Position numbers and translations under genes: made by a program. From Chitinophagaceae bacterium (GTDB taxonomy: Bacteria > Bacteroidota > Bacteroidia > Chitinophagales > Chitinophagaceae): 64,000 nt of DNA. Of the stretch, positions 1-8,646 are shown one piece after another; the first letter of the stretch is position 1; the number at the start of each line of letters is the position of its first letter. The notes below the pieces were generated by a model, which saw only the letters and a list, made by a program, of their open reading frames with translations, did no database searches and was not told the origin of the DNA. The DNA is taken from the NCBI GenBank assembly GCA_019752295.1, contig JAIEMK010000007.1, positions 1 to 64,000 on the forward strand, given 5' to 3'.

Positions 1-57
1 TTAGGAATAACGATAGCGCTATGTTGATTCAATACAAAACTCTAATAAAGAAATAAG

Positions 58-2172
58 TTATCGGATCAATTGCACAGCGCCTTTTTTAAAAAACTGCTTT
101 CCTGTTTTTAAAGAAGTAAGACTGATTGAATATGTGTATATTCCAGAAGGTTGAAGCTGGCCTTTGAAATTTCCATCCCATCCCTTGTTCAAGTCGGTTG
201 TTCTGAAAACAATTTCTCCCCATCGATTATAGATATCAAAACTGTTAAGTTGATAATCTGGTTGGGTAAGAATTTTGAATTTTTCGTTTAACCCATCTCC
301 GTTCGGTGTAAAAGCTGTAGGAATAAAAATTTCAGCATCACATATGGAACTAACATTGATGCTTGCAGATTTACTTCCACATTGGTTTGTTATACTTACC
401 GTATAATTTCCGGGTTGCTTAACTGTAAAATTGTTACTAGTGCTAAAGCCACTATTCCATTTATATTGATCATATCCGGGAGTAGCGCTTACTATAATTG
501 AGTCCCTTCCTTCCATGCAGGTATCTGCTCCCAGAGCAAGCGCTGAAGGATTTTTTAATATTGTTATTTTATAGTAGAGTATACTGTCGCATCCTAAAGT
601 CGTTTTATAGGTAACATAATAAGTACCTGAAAAAGTAATGGGAACTCCATTTGGTAATCGATACCCATCGTTTTCACAAACGGTCTTAGTGAGGCTGTTT
701 GTAGAATCTAAAAAGTCTTTGCAGCAACTGTTGGTGCAAATGGTTGTTGTTGTTATTGGATAGTCTTTGATAGTATAGGCGGAAGTAGAAAAAAGGTTCC
801 CTGGATTTATTTGATTATTTACTTCCATTAAAGCATCATCTTGTGATAAATAAGTAGAGGCATCCGAGCTTTGTACATTGGTTGTAGTAGCCATACAGGC
901 CAATCCCCCAATACTGTCGGTTTTTAAAAACATATTGTTGATTGGCGAGGCACTGCTATTCATTGTTATATAATATCCGCTTCCAGTATACTCAAAACTA
1001 TTTGCTTGTTGCGAGGCTTGATATGCTTTTTGCCATAACAGTTTGCCACTTGCGTCTATTTCTGCTAAAACTGTTTTGTTGTTATCGTTTAACAGAAACT
1101 GTTGATTGCCCCCATTCCCATTTTTTTTCCCATCAATAAAATAGCTCCCATGTTGCGATGTGCTATACCCTATCATTTTCTTAATATTTCCGCCGCTGCC
1201 AGTAATAATATTGATTGCTCTTGTGCTATATGGTGGAACAGATAAAAAACTGGTATCGCCAAAACCCAGAAAGGAAAGATCTCCATTTGGTAATTCATTG
1301 ATATGTTTAATGGTTAGATAGTTTGTAAAAACATTTGAAAATTGGCGTCTGATATTTAATGACTGATCCCAAATTTTTTGCCCTGTTGCATAATCAAGTC
1401 CCGTCACATAATGGTTTACGCGAACGATACTGTCTTTGTTTTTGAATCTTTCATCAATGAGTCCCGCAGTGATGATCTGACTCCCGTTTGAAGTTTGAAG
1501 GATTTGGTTTAAAAAATTAAATCTGAATTCAAAGACGGCTGAATTGTATGTGGTCAACCACTTTATATTGGCTTTCGCGTCCATCCTTATTATCAACGCC
1601 TTACTTGTAAAGGGCGGCCTTTTCCAAACCACAGCATTCAGTATAAAATCACCATCATTTGTTTTAATAATATTTTGCAGAAAAGTTGTTTCAGAAATAG
1701 CATCGAATCCCTGATCCATTTTTTTTATCCAGATCACATTTCCATATCCATCAATGCAGATCAGAATGCCCCAATTTGGATTGGGTGGAGCGGGATCGCG
1801 TACACCCCAATAAGTTTGAATAGTTGCGGTGATAAAGTACAAAGAATCGGTGACTGCAACAATATCATTGAATTGAAGCAAATCGAAATTGGGGATGGCT
1901 AATCTTTTTGACCAGATAACGGAACCTCCGGCAGTATACATACTTATCCAGCCATCGTTGTGTACAATCCCTGATTCCAGGTAATTGATATTTCCAATAT
2001 TCAAAATTGTTTTTGATGGAATGAGTAAGTTTTTAATAATGGTTTGATTTTCAGAACCTGAATATTGTTTTGCAAATTCAGTGATGCTACAGGTTTGTGC
2101 TCTTACCGTTAAAGCAAAGCAAATCAGTACAAGCGGAATAAGTAAACAACACAATACCAGATGCTTGTGCAT
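58..2172 (-). CDS. secreted protein with type IX (gliding-associated, CHU_C-type) C-terminal sorting domain
   Basis: A 704-residue exported protein. Residues 1-26 form a signal peptide (charged start, long leucine-rich core, end at RAQT). About 93 C-terminal residues (from about 612) form the gliding motility-associated C-terminal domain: IPTAFTPNGDG, then YNRWGEIVF, GWDG, PSGIYTY and a basic end KGAVQLIR. In Bacteroidota this domain directs secretion by the type IX system, type B, so the protein should reach the cell surface or medium. The middle has no recognised catalytic domain; it has beta-propeller-like segments (WDQSLN, GWDG-like turns) and an Ig-like stretch before the sorting domain (PGNYTVSITNQCG). 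The substrate is unknown. The gene stands alone, facing away from the 3349 gene. The family assignment of the sorting domain is firm; the function is not. Confidence 0.85.
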   Translation of the reverse strand: MHKHLVLCCLLIPLVLICFALTVRAQTCSITEFAKQYSGSENQTIIKNLLIPSKTILNIGNINYLESGIVHNDGWISMYTAGGSVIWSKRLAIPNFDLLQFNDIVAVTDSLYFITATIQTYWGVRDPAPPNPNWGILICIDGYGNVIWIKKMDQGFDAISETTFLQNIIKTNDGDFILNAVVWKRPPFTSKALIIRMDAKANIKWLTTYNSAVFEFRFNFLNQILQTSNGSQIITAGLIDERFKNKDSIVRVNHYVTGLDYATGQKIWDQSLNIRRQFSNVFTNYLTIKHINELPNGDLSFLGFGDTSFLSVPPYSTRAINIITGSGGNIKKMIGYSTSQHGSYFIDGKKNGNGGNQQFLLNDNNKTVLAEIDASGKLLWQKAYQASQQANSFEYTGSGYYITMNSSASPINNMFLKTDSIGGLACMATTTNVQSSDASTYLSQDDALMEVNNQINPGNLFSTSAYTIKDYPITTTTICTNSCCKDFLDSTNSLTKTVCENDGYRLPNGVPITFSGTYYVTYKTTLGCDSILYYKITILKNPSALALGADTCMEGRDSIIVSATPGYDQYKWNSGFSTSNNFTVKQPGNYTVSITNQCGSKSASINVSSICDAEIFIPTAFTPNGDGLNEKFKILTQPDYQLNSFDIYNRWGEIVFRTTDLNKGWDGNFKGQLQPSGIYTYSISLTSLKTGKQFFKKGAVQLIR

Positions 2173-2239
2173 GCAAGTTTATTATTTGTTAGGCGGGGCT
2201 TCGGAATGATATGTTCAAATCCAATTTACTTAAATTCAA

Positions 2240-3187
2240 TCACATAACCGGGTAGTAGATACGACTAATCCAAATACTGCTGTCTTTCACTGATTTTCTG
2301 TCTGTAATAAAAGAAATGAATGGGATAGCAGGGGAAGTAATTTGGTAGTCCGTTACATAATTATGCATTTGGTTTAGTGCTTCTCTTGCTCTTGCTTCGC
2401 CACCCTTTACTTCGCTAATCAATATTTTTCCGGCAACCATTTTTTTCCAGGAAAAATTAGATGTTTCATCCAGTTGCTTGTCTACAGGCAATGCTACCAT
2501 AGTTTGATAATGTGTGCTATCCAGCCTGGTTACATTCAGCATCGGATATCCTTTTTGTTTTGCCCCTTTTTGTTGTACATAATTTTTTAATGCATCAATC
2601 ATCTGATATACCTGATCGTTATTTGGATAAAAAGGGAATACAGCTTTTGTACTAACCAATAAAGTATCTACTACCATGCTATGATTGATTTTCATGCCAT
2701 ATAGTTTTTCTTCGCTCTCAAGAAAAGCTTTCATTGCGGCCAATACCTCTCCTGTATTCTTCAGGAGCGCTTTAAGTGTAAAGTAATCTGCAACTCTTTT
2801 GAACGGATTATAGCTTGATGAATACTGGTATTTCCAAAAATAAGCTACTGATTCAAGCCCTATTTGTGCATAAATAATTTCGCCCTTCAATTGCATATCA
2901 TTGAAAAGGGTATTGACACCATATCCATTAAAGAGTGCCTGAGTGGGTGTGTGGCTTGCAGTCTTATAAAAAAAACCGATATTATTTGAAGTTTGTTTTG
3001 CCACCGAATCAGAAGATGGCCACCATTGCTGCCATTTCTTAGGGTCCAGAAAATAACGATTGCTCGCAGAAATGGGAGCTTTAATGACAACCACTTTTGT
3101 TACCTGGATTTGTGATGGGATAAGTAAATAAACAGCAGCCAAAGCAACAATCAATAAAGCAACAACAATCCATATTTTTTTTTTCAT
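2240..3187 (-). CDS. membrane-anchored SRPBCC / GyrI-like effector-binding protein
   Basis: About 315 residues starting at MKKKIWIV; two in-frame ATGs lie just upstream (3196 is the furthest). Residues 4-22 are one hydrophobic anchor. The next segment (VVVIKAPISASNRYFLDPKKWQQWWPS) resembles the start of an SRPBCC/polyketide-cyclase fold. The last 120 or so residues, ending SPAIPFISFITDRKS and RIYYPVM, resemble the GyrI-like small-molecule binding region found fused to SRPBCC domains in Bacteroidota. No catalytic residues can be named. The protein probably sits in the inner membrane with its binding domains outside the cytoplasm, but ligand and role are unknown. It is a single gene, divergent from the GH65 gene at 3349. 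Confidence 0.7.
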   Translation of the reverse strand: MKKKIWIVVALLIVALAAVYLLIPSQIQVTKVVVIKAPISASNRYFLDPKKWQQWWPSSDSVAKQTSNNIGFFYKTASHTPTQALFNGYGVNTLFNDMQLKGEIIYAQIGLESVAYFWKYQYSSSYNPFKRVADYFTLKALLKNTGEVLAAMKAFLESEEKLYGMKINHSMVVDTLLVSTKAVFPFYPNNDQVYQMIDALKNYVQQKGAKQKGYPMLNVTRLDSTHYQTMVALPVDKQLDETSNFSWKKMVAGKILISEVKGGEARAREALNQMHNYVTDYQITSPAIPFISFITDRKSVKDSSIWISRIYYPVM

Positions 3188-3275
3188 AGTCATCATCCTT
3201 TCAGTCTTGCAAATTAATGAATCATTCCATTAATATAATAAATTCATCGCTCAATAACTTAATAGCGAATGAGTT

Positions 3276-3285
3276 CAAACGTTTG
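3276..3285. promoter_or_regulatory. LacI-family-like operator (CAAACGTTTG)
   Basis: A perfect 10-bp palindrome CAAACGTTTG lies 63 nt before the GH65 start. The central ACGT with A/T-rich shoulders resembles operators of LacI/GalR sugar repressors. A similar site lies before the eda gene at 45891. No repressor gene is in the window, so the regulator is inferred. Confidence 0.4.
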
Positions 3286-3348
3286 CAATAAATAGATCTG
3301 GGTACTGTAGCAGAGAATTACTTAAATTGCTAAATCAATAAAAGACAC

Positions 3349-5382
3349 ATGAAAAAAATATTTCTTTTGCCATTGCTCTTTTCGTATTTGATTGCGCAAT
3401 CACAGAATATGATTGATCCATGGAAGATCAATGCAGGAAAGATTGATCCATCAAATTATTACGGAATTACAGTTGCCAATGGCATGATTGGTATCGTGTC
3501 TGCACCCGAACCATTTAAGGTAAAAGAGGTAGTATTGGCTGGTGCGTATGACCAATATGGTAGAGGTAGGGTAAGCAATTTCTTGCGCAGTTTCAACCTC
3601 TTGAATATGCAGTTAGACATTGATGGAAAACGAATCGGAGCAAGCGATGCCATCAATATGCAACAATCACTCGACATGCATCACGCCAGTTTTACTACTT
3701 CTTTCAGCTATTCTGATAAGGCTGATATCAGTTATACTTATTATTCATTGCGCCAGCTTCCTTTTACGGTGTTAATAGATATAAATATCAAGGCAAAGAA
3801 AGACATTACAATTGGCGGGGCTAGTGTTATGGAAGCTCCCGATGCTTTAAAAGAGGTACAGAATTATTATAACGAAATCGATCGACCTCATATCGTCATC
3901 AGTTTACTCACGTCTTCGGCAAAAAGCCCTACAGGAAAATTACTCATGTGCGCCTCGAATACTTTTTTGTTTTCTGAACCGCATGGTCAGGAGCCGAGAG
4001 TGATCCACGAAATGTGGGATAACAATATGCACTTGATGAAATTCAGTCGTAAGCTCAGAGCAGGAGAAACTTATCGGTTTTCAATTGCAGGATCATCCAT
4101 CACTTCGGCGCATCACGACGATCCTTTAAATGAGGCAGAAAGGATGACCATTTTTGCTAAACTGGAGGGGCGCGAGCGTTTGATTAATTTTCATAACAAA
4201 GCATGGGACGATTTATGGAAAAGCGATATCACCATTGAAGGAGATGATCAGTCACAGCAGGATGTTCACAGTATGTTGTACCATCTCTATTCTTTTTCGA
4301 GAGAAGGCACTGCAATGAGTCCTTCGCCGATGGGATTGAGTGGTTTGGGATATAATGGGCACACATTCTGGGATACTGAACTATGGATGTATCCATCATT
4401 TCTGGTACTGCATCCCGAAATGGCAAAATCGATGGTAGAATATCGTTTTCAACGTTTAGAAGCGGCTAGAAAAAATGCTTTCAATCACGGGTATAAAGGT
4501 GCCATGTTTCCTTGGGAGAGTGCTGCAACTGGAGTGGAGGAAACGCCGGTATGGGCTTTAAGTGGTCCTTTTGAACACCATATAACAGCATGTGTAGGCA
4601 TTGCAGCATGGAATTATTATTGTGTTACTCAGGACAAAGATTGGCTACTCGAAAAAGGATGGCCGATCTTAAAAGAAACGGCCAATTTCTGGGCTAGTAG
4701 GGTAGAGCGAAATGGGGTAGGCCAATACGATATTAAAAATGTGGTAGCTGCTGATGAGTGGGCTGAGAATGTTGATAATAATGCATGGACTAATGCTGCC
4801 GCAAAAGCCAATTTAATGAACGCAACTGCTGCAGCACTAGTGTTGGGATTTAAAGCCGATCCTGACTGGACCAATGTAGCTTCCAATATTCCTATCCTGA
4901 AATTTGCAGATGGCGTAACCAAAGAACATGCAACTTATCATGGCGAAGGAATTAAACAGGCCGATGCAAACTTACTGTCGTATCCGTTAAAAGAAATAAC
5001 TGATCCCGCAGCTATTAAAAAAGATCTGGAATATTATGCAACAAGGGTGCCCAATGAAGGCACTCCTGCCATGACTCAGGCAATTTTTACATTGTTATAT
5101 GCCCGCCTTGGTGATGGTGCAAAAGCATTTCATTTTTTTCAGGACGCGTATATCCCTAACCTCAATCCACCATTGAGGGTGATAGCAGAAACCAAGGGGG
5201 GAACCAATCCCTATTTTGCAACGGGAGCGGGTGGAATAATACAAAGTGTATTAATGGGCTTTGGCGGATTGGAGATCACCCCCACCGGGATTACCCAAAT
5301 AAAGTCTGCCCTACCCCCACATTGGAAAAAGTTAACTATTTCGGGAGTTGGGCCGGAAAAGAAAACATTTATTGTTAAATAA
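3349..5382 (+). CDS. exported glycoside hydrolase family 65 protein (kojibiosidase-like alpha-glucosidase)
   Basis: 677 residues with a signal peptide (MKKIFLLPLLFSYLIAQSQ). It aligns with GH65 by the (alpha/alpha)6-barrel motifs HTFWDTELWMYPSF, GAMFPWESA and VEETPVWALSGPFEHHI, and by ADEWAENVDNNAWTN, which holds the expected general acid E470. A second acidic residue, E614 in RVIAETK, lies where hydrolytic GH65 members such as the Flavobacterium kojibiose hydrolase have a general base instead of a phosphate site. I therefore favour an inverting hydrolase acting on alpha-1,2- or related glucosides rather than a phosphorylase; substrate is inferred. Export to the periplasm fits a hydrolase, since free phosphate use would favour a cytoplasmic location. 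The next gene starts just after or within the 3' end. Confidence 0.85.
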   Translation: MKKIFLLPLLFSYLIAQSQNMIDPWKINAGKIDPSNYYGITVANGMIGIVSAPEPFKVKEVVLAGAYDQYGRGRVSNFLRSFNLLNMQLDIDGKRIGASDAINMQQSLDMHHASFTTSFSYSDKADISYTYYSLRQLPFTVLIDINIKAKKDITIGGASVMEAPDALKEVQNYYNEIDRPHIVISLLTSSAKSPTGKLLMCASNTFLFSEPHGQEPRVIHEMWDNNMHLMKFSRKLRAGETYRFSIAGSSITSAHHDDPLNEAERMTIFAKLEGRERLINFHNKAWDDLWKSDITIEGDDQSQQDVHSMLYHLYSFSREGTAMSPSPMGLSGLGYNGHTFWDTELWMYPSFLVLHPEMAKSMVEYRFQRLEAARKNAFNHGYKGAMFPWESAATGVEETPVWALSGPFEHHITACVGIAAWNYYCVTQDKDWLLEKGWPILKETANFWASRVERNGVGQYDIKNVVAADEWAENVDNNAWTNAAAKANLMNATAAALVLGFKADPDWTNVASNIPILKFADGVTKEHATYHGEGIKQADANLLSYPLKEITDPAAIKKDLEYYATRVPNEGTPAMTQAIFTLLYARLGDGAKAFHFFQDAYIPNLNPPLRVIAETKGGTNPYFATGAGGIIQSVLMGFGGLEITPTGITQIKSALPPHWKKLTISGVGPEKKTFIVK

Positions 5383-5401
5383 AAATTATTATTTTAGGGC
5401 G

Positions 5402-5965
5402 TTGAAAAAACTGTTTGCCATAGTATTGTTGGGCATTTTGCTGTTTAATTGGGGCGGTTACCGCTTTGTAACCGATTACCTAGAAGACCGTGCTGACCAG
5501 ATTCTGGAAGCAGCTTTAGATCAGGAAAACTACGATGAAGCAGCCCTGATCAGTATCAAAGTACCTACCAACCTTCCTTATTATTCCAATTCTGCTACTT
5601 ACGAAAGGGTTGATGGTTCCATCACAATTAATGGTGTTGCTTATAAATATGTTAAGCGTAGAATTTATAACGACTCTTTGGAAGTAATGTGTATTCCCAA
5701 TGTGGCAAAAGCGGGATTGCAATCAGCGAGAGACGATTTCTTTCGTTTGGCCAACGACTTAGTTTCAAATACCAATACAAAAAAATCCAACGGAAATCAC
5801 GGACATACCGTGAAGTTATCTATTCAGGATTATACAACTATTTCAACAATTGTCCTTAACCCTTCAACAAGGTATGTGGCAGTAGCAGCTAATACTACCG
5901 TGTTTGATCATTTCAAGTCGGTTTATCTCGACCAGTTGGAGAGGCCGCCTCAGGCTGAGTCTTAA
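5402..5965 (+). CDS. conserved membrane-anchored protein of unknown function
   Basis: 187 residues if started at TTG 5402, giving a clean N-terminal anchor (LKKLFAIVLLGILLFNW). An ATG at 5348 would overlap the GH65 gene by 35 nt and add a charged run that reads like out-of-frame coding, so the TTG is preferred. After the anchor the protein is a mixed acidic region with repeated VDGSITINGVAYKYVKRR-type beta segments and a polar tail. I know similar unnamed proteins in Chitinophagaceae with the same NGVxYKYVKRRI stretch but no assigned function. A strong hairpin terminator follows at 5985. Function unknown. Confidence 0.65.
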   Translation: MKKLFAIVLLGILLFNWGGYRFVTDYLEDRADQILEAALDQENYDEAALISIKVPTNLPYYSNSATYERVDGSITINGVAYKYVKRRIYNDSLEVMCIPNVAKAGLQSARDDFFRLANDLVSNTNTKKSNGNHGHTVKLSIQDYTTISTIVLNPSTRYVAVAANTTVFDHFKSVYLDQLERPPQAES

Positions 5966-5984
5966 GATGATTAACAAGATTCAG

Positions 5985-6008
5985 CCTGCGCAGTAGCAGC
6001 TGCGCAGG
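5985..6008 (+). terminator. hairpin terminator after the GH65 unit
   Basis: Eight-bp perfect arms CCTGCGCA / TGCGCAGG with an 8-nt loop, followed at once by TATTTTTATGTTTTG. It lies 19 nt after the stop of the preceding gene and fits an intrinsic terminator. Confidence 0.75.
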
Positions 6009-6110
6009 TATTTTTATGTTTTGATCGAACCTATCTTCCTTGAATTGAACGCATATTGTTGACTGATTGTGTCAAGTATATTGTTGTTCTACAAAATTTA
6101 TTTTTTACAC

Positions 6111-7436
6111 ATGAAAAAGCTTCTGATAGCGCTTAGTGTAATTGTATTATTATCTGCTTGCAAAAGCAATAGCGAATACAAAACCTATTTACACAATCCC
6201 GATTTGTTTAGCAATACTGTTCACGAACTGAATACAGTGGTGATGGGAAATAATTTTCCACCCATGGTAGCATCCAGAAACTACGCATATGCTGCAATAG
6301 CGGCTTATGAAGTAATTGCAGCAACCGACCCTTCGCATTACCAATCCTTAGCAGGTCAGCTAAATGGATTAAAGCAGATTAGCATTTCCAAAGACACAGT
6401 AGGTGTTGATGCGGAATTAGCTGCTTTATTGGCTTATATGAAAGTTGGTGAAGCCGTTACTTTTCCCGAAGGAAGTATGGAGGTTTATAAAGACAGTATT
6501 CTAAAAATAGCAAGGGCAAAAGGTTTGCCAGAAGCAGTAGAAAAAATCTCACAACAATTCGCTGATAGTATCGGCATGTCGATTATTCGCTGGAGTAAAA
6601 AAGACAATTATCTTGAAACCCGTGGAGCTGAAAAATATAATGTAACTGATGAACCCGGTCGCTGGGTTCCTACACCTCCATTGTATGCATCTGCAGCCGA
6701 GCCACACTGGAAAGAAATACGTACCATGGTGATCGACAGTGCGTCGTTTTTACCGGTACCGCCGCCACCTGCTTTCAATATCACAGATAAGAAGAGCAAA
6801 TACTATCAGGAAGTGATGCTGATTAAGAACGCAATAGATAGCTTAACACCAGAACAAAAACATATCGCAGAATTCTGGGATGATAATCCTTTCAAAATGA
6901 ATGTTACAGGACATGCCATGTTCGGAAGCAAAAAGTTCTCGCCTCCCGGACATTGGATGAGCATCGCTGGAATTGGGGCCCAAAAAATGAAAGCAGATTA
7001 TGGCACAACTGTTACTGCATTTGCAAAAACAAGTATTGCATTATTCGACGCTTTTATTCAGGCATGGTATGTGAAGTATACGTTCAATACGGTTCGCCCT
7101 GAAACAGTAATCAATAAATATATTGATGCTAACTGGCGACCTCTATTACAAACACCCGCATTCCCGGAATACACATGCGGTCATAATACCATCTCATCTT
7201 CGGCTGCAGAAGCGCTTACGAGTGTACTGGGCGATAATCTTGCTTTTACAGATTCCACAGAATTGGAATTTGGTATCAAGAACAGATCGTTCAAATCGTT
7301 CAGAGCCGCTGCTGAAGAGCTTAACTGGGCCCGCTTTTACGGCGGTGTGCATTTTCATAACTCCTGTTTGATCAGCTCTCTAAATGGCCGAAAAATCGGT
7401 GCAGTAGTAGTTGATCGACTTAAAATGAAAAAATAG
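6111..7436 (+). CDS. PAP2 / vanadium-dependent haloperoxidase-like lipoprotein
   Basis: 441 residues from MKKLLIALSVIV; a longer reading from 6069 adds residues before the signal peptide and is less likely. The lipobox LLSAC places the lipid-linked cysteine near residue 17. The phosphate/vanadate-binding residues of the PAP2/vanadium-chloroperoxidase fold are present and ordered: K322-x6-R329-P, H358 in EYTCGHNTIS, and R408 to H414 in ARFYGGVHFH. The final acidic residue seen in many PAP2 phosphatases is replaced (HNS), as in haloperoxidase-like members. The protein could be an envelope phosphatase or a peroxidase; sequence alone does not decide. It is followed closely by an outer-membrane barrel and a TonB-dependent receptor, so a joint envelope role is likely. 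Confidence 0.82.
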   Translation: MKKLLIALSVIVLLSACKSNSEYKTYLHNPDLFSNTVHELNTVVMGNNFPPMVASRNYAYAAIAAYEVIAATDPSHYQSLAGQLNGLKQISISKDTVGVDAELAALLAYMKVGEAVTFPEGSMEVYKDSILKIARAKGLPEAVEKISQQFADSIGMSIIRWSKKDNYLETRGAEKYNVTDEPGRWVPTPPLYASAAEPHWKEIRTMVIDSASFLPVPPPPAFNITDKKSKYYQEVMLIKNAIDSLTPEQKHIAEFWDDNPFKMNVTGHAMFGSKKFSPPGHWMSIAGIGAQKMKADYGTTVTAFAKTSIALFDAFIQAWYVKYTFNTVRPETVINKYIDANWRPLLQTPAFPEYTCGHNTISSSAAEALTSVLGDNLAFTDSTELEFGIKNRSFKSFRAAAEELNWARFYGGVHFHNSCLISSLNGRKIGAVVVDRLKMKK

Positions 7437-7475
7437 GCGTTTTAGAAATTAAATCACAATTTTCAAACCCCACTA

Positions 7476-8558
7476 ATGAAAAAAATATTTTCAATAATAA
7501 TACTATGCTCATTCTTGAACCTATCGGCAAATGCACAGGGCTGTGTAGCCATCAGAGGCGCCGGTGGTGCAGTTTGTAGTATGATGGATCACATGAAGAA
7601 TATAGATTCATCAGGTTGGATGTTTTCAACCAATACCAGATATTTTAGATCGTTCCGACATTTTGTTGGAACAGTAGAGCAACCTCAAAGACAGCAACTG
7701 GGTACCGAAGTAATCAATCACACATTCAGCATGGACCTTGGATTAACAAGGGTGTTCAACAAAACATGGAGTATGGCCGTTTACATTCCTATTATTGCCA
7801 ACACACGTTCCTCTTTGTACGAACATGGTGGTAAGGATCGGCATGAAACACATTCGTTCGGACTGGGCGATATTCGTGTAGCGGGTTATGCTTGGTTATT
7901 GGATCCGGCCAAACATTCCAAATTCAATATACAGGCAGGACTAGGAATTAAATTTGCAACCGGCGACTACAAATATCAGGACCGTTTTTATACTGCAACT
8001 GGACCAACCATTATTGGACCGGTTGATCAGTCCATTCAGTTAGGCGATGGTGGCACTGGATTTACTACAGAAATAAATACCTATTATTCCATATCTCATA
8101 AGCTAAATTTCTATGCCAACTTCTACTATTTACTGAATCCAAGAGAACAGAATGGTGTGTCTACTCAAAGAGGGGGAACTCCGTCTGCAAGTACCATTGC
8201 ATATACTACCGATGTAATGAGCGTGCCAGACCAGTACCTGATTAGAGGAGGTGCAAATTATCAGGTAAATAATTTTACATTCTCGGGAGGCTTACGTTTT
8301 GAGTGCATTCCGGTTAACGATCTGATTGGCGGCAGTACAGGATTTCGTAGACCCGGTCAGGTATTAACTGCCGAGCCTGGCATCACATATACGATCAAAA
8401 AATTCAACGTATATGTTTACACGCCTATTGCAATCAGTCGTAACAGAACACAAAGTGTACCCGATAAAATTAAAACAGACTTAACAGGTGTTTACGCACA
8501 GGGAGATGCAGCATTTGCTGACTATTCGGTAAACATTGGGTTTAGCGTTCGTTTCTAA
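7476..8558 (+). CDS. outer-membrane beta-barrel protein (transporter-like)
   Basis: 360 residues with a signal peptide (FLNLSANAQG). A cysteine-containing N-terminus (GCVAIRGAGGAVCSMMDH) is followed by many alternating aromatic and polar beta strands and a final phenylalanine-terminated strand (YSVNIGFSVRF), typical of outer-membrane barrels assembled by BAM. Repeated blocks such as FSMDLGLTRVFNKTWSMAVYIP look like the porin-like pathway barrels of Bacteroidota. No ligand can be named. It lies 39 nt after the PAP2-like gene and 88 nt before the TonB receptor, which suggests one unit. Confidence 0.75.
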   Translation: MKKIFSIIILCSFLNLSANAQGCVAIRGAGGAVCSMMDHMKNIDSSGWMFSTNTRYFRSFRHFVGTVEQPQRQQLGTEVINHTFSMDLGLTRVFNKTWSMAVYIPIIANTRSSLYEHGGKDRHETHSFGLGDIRVAGYAWLLDPAKHSKFNIQAGLGIKFATGDYKYQDRFYTATGPTIIGPVDQSIQLGDGGTGFTTEINTYYSISHKLNFYANFYYLLNPREQNGVSTQRGGTPSASTIAYTTDVMSVPDQYLIRGGANYQVNNFTFSGGLRFECIPVNDLIGGSTGFRRPGQVLTAEPGITYTIKKFNVYVYTPIAISRNRTQSVPDKIKTDLTGVYAQGDAAFADYSVNIGFSVRF

Positions 8559-8604
8559 AAACAAACCATATTAATTTTCAACTGAAATCTATTATTGTGA
8601 ACCA

Positions 8605-8634
8605 AAATTCCCCGCTAATTTTGCCGGGGAATTT
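8605..8634 (+). terminator. hairpin between barrel gene and TonB receptor
   Basis: Perfect 10-bp arms AAATTCCCCG / CGGGGAATTT with a 10-nt loop, then CAACCCTTTTTT directly before the receptor start at 8647. It may terminate the upstream unit or act as a stability or attenuation hairpin for the receptor. Confidence 0.6.
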
Positions 8635-8646
8635 CAACCCTTTTTT

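Noticed and set aside
5348-5401. ATG start 54 nt earlier for the unnamed membrane protein gene
   Set aside because: Overlaps the GH65 3' end and adds a charged, out-of-frame-like run before the hydrophobic anchor; TTG 5402 fits better.
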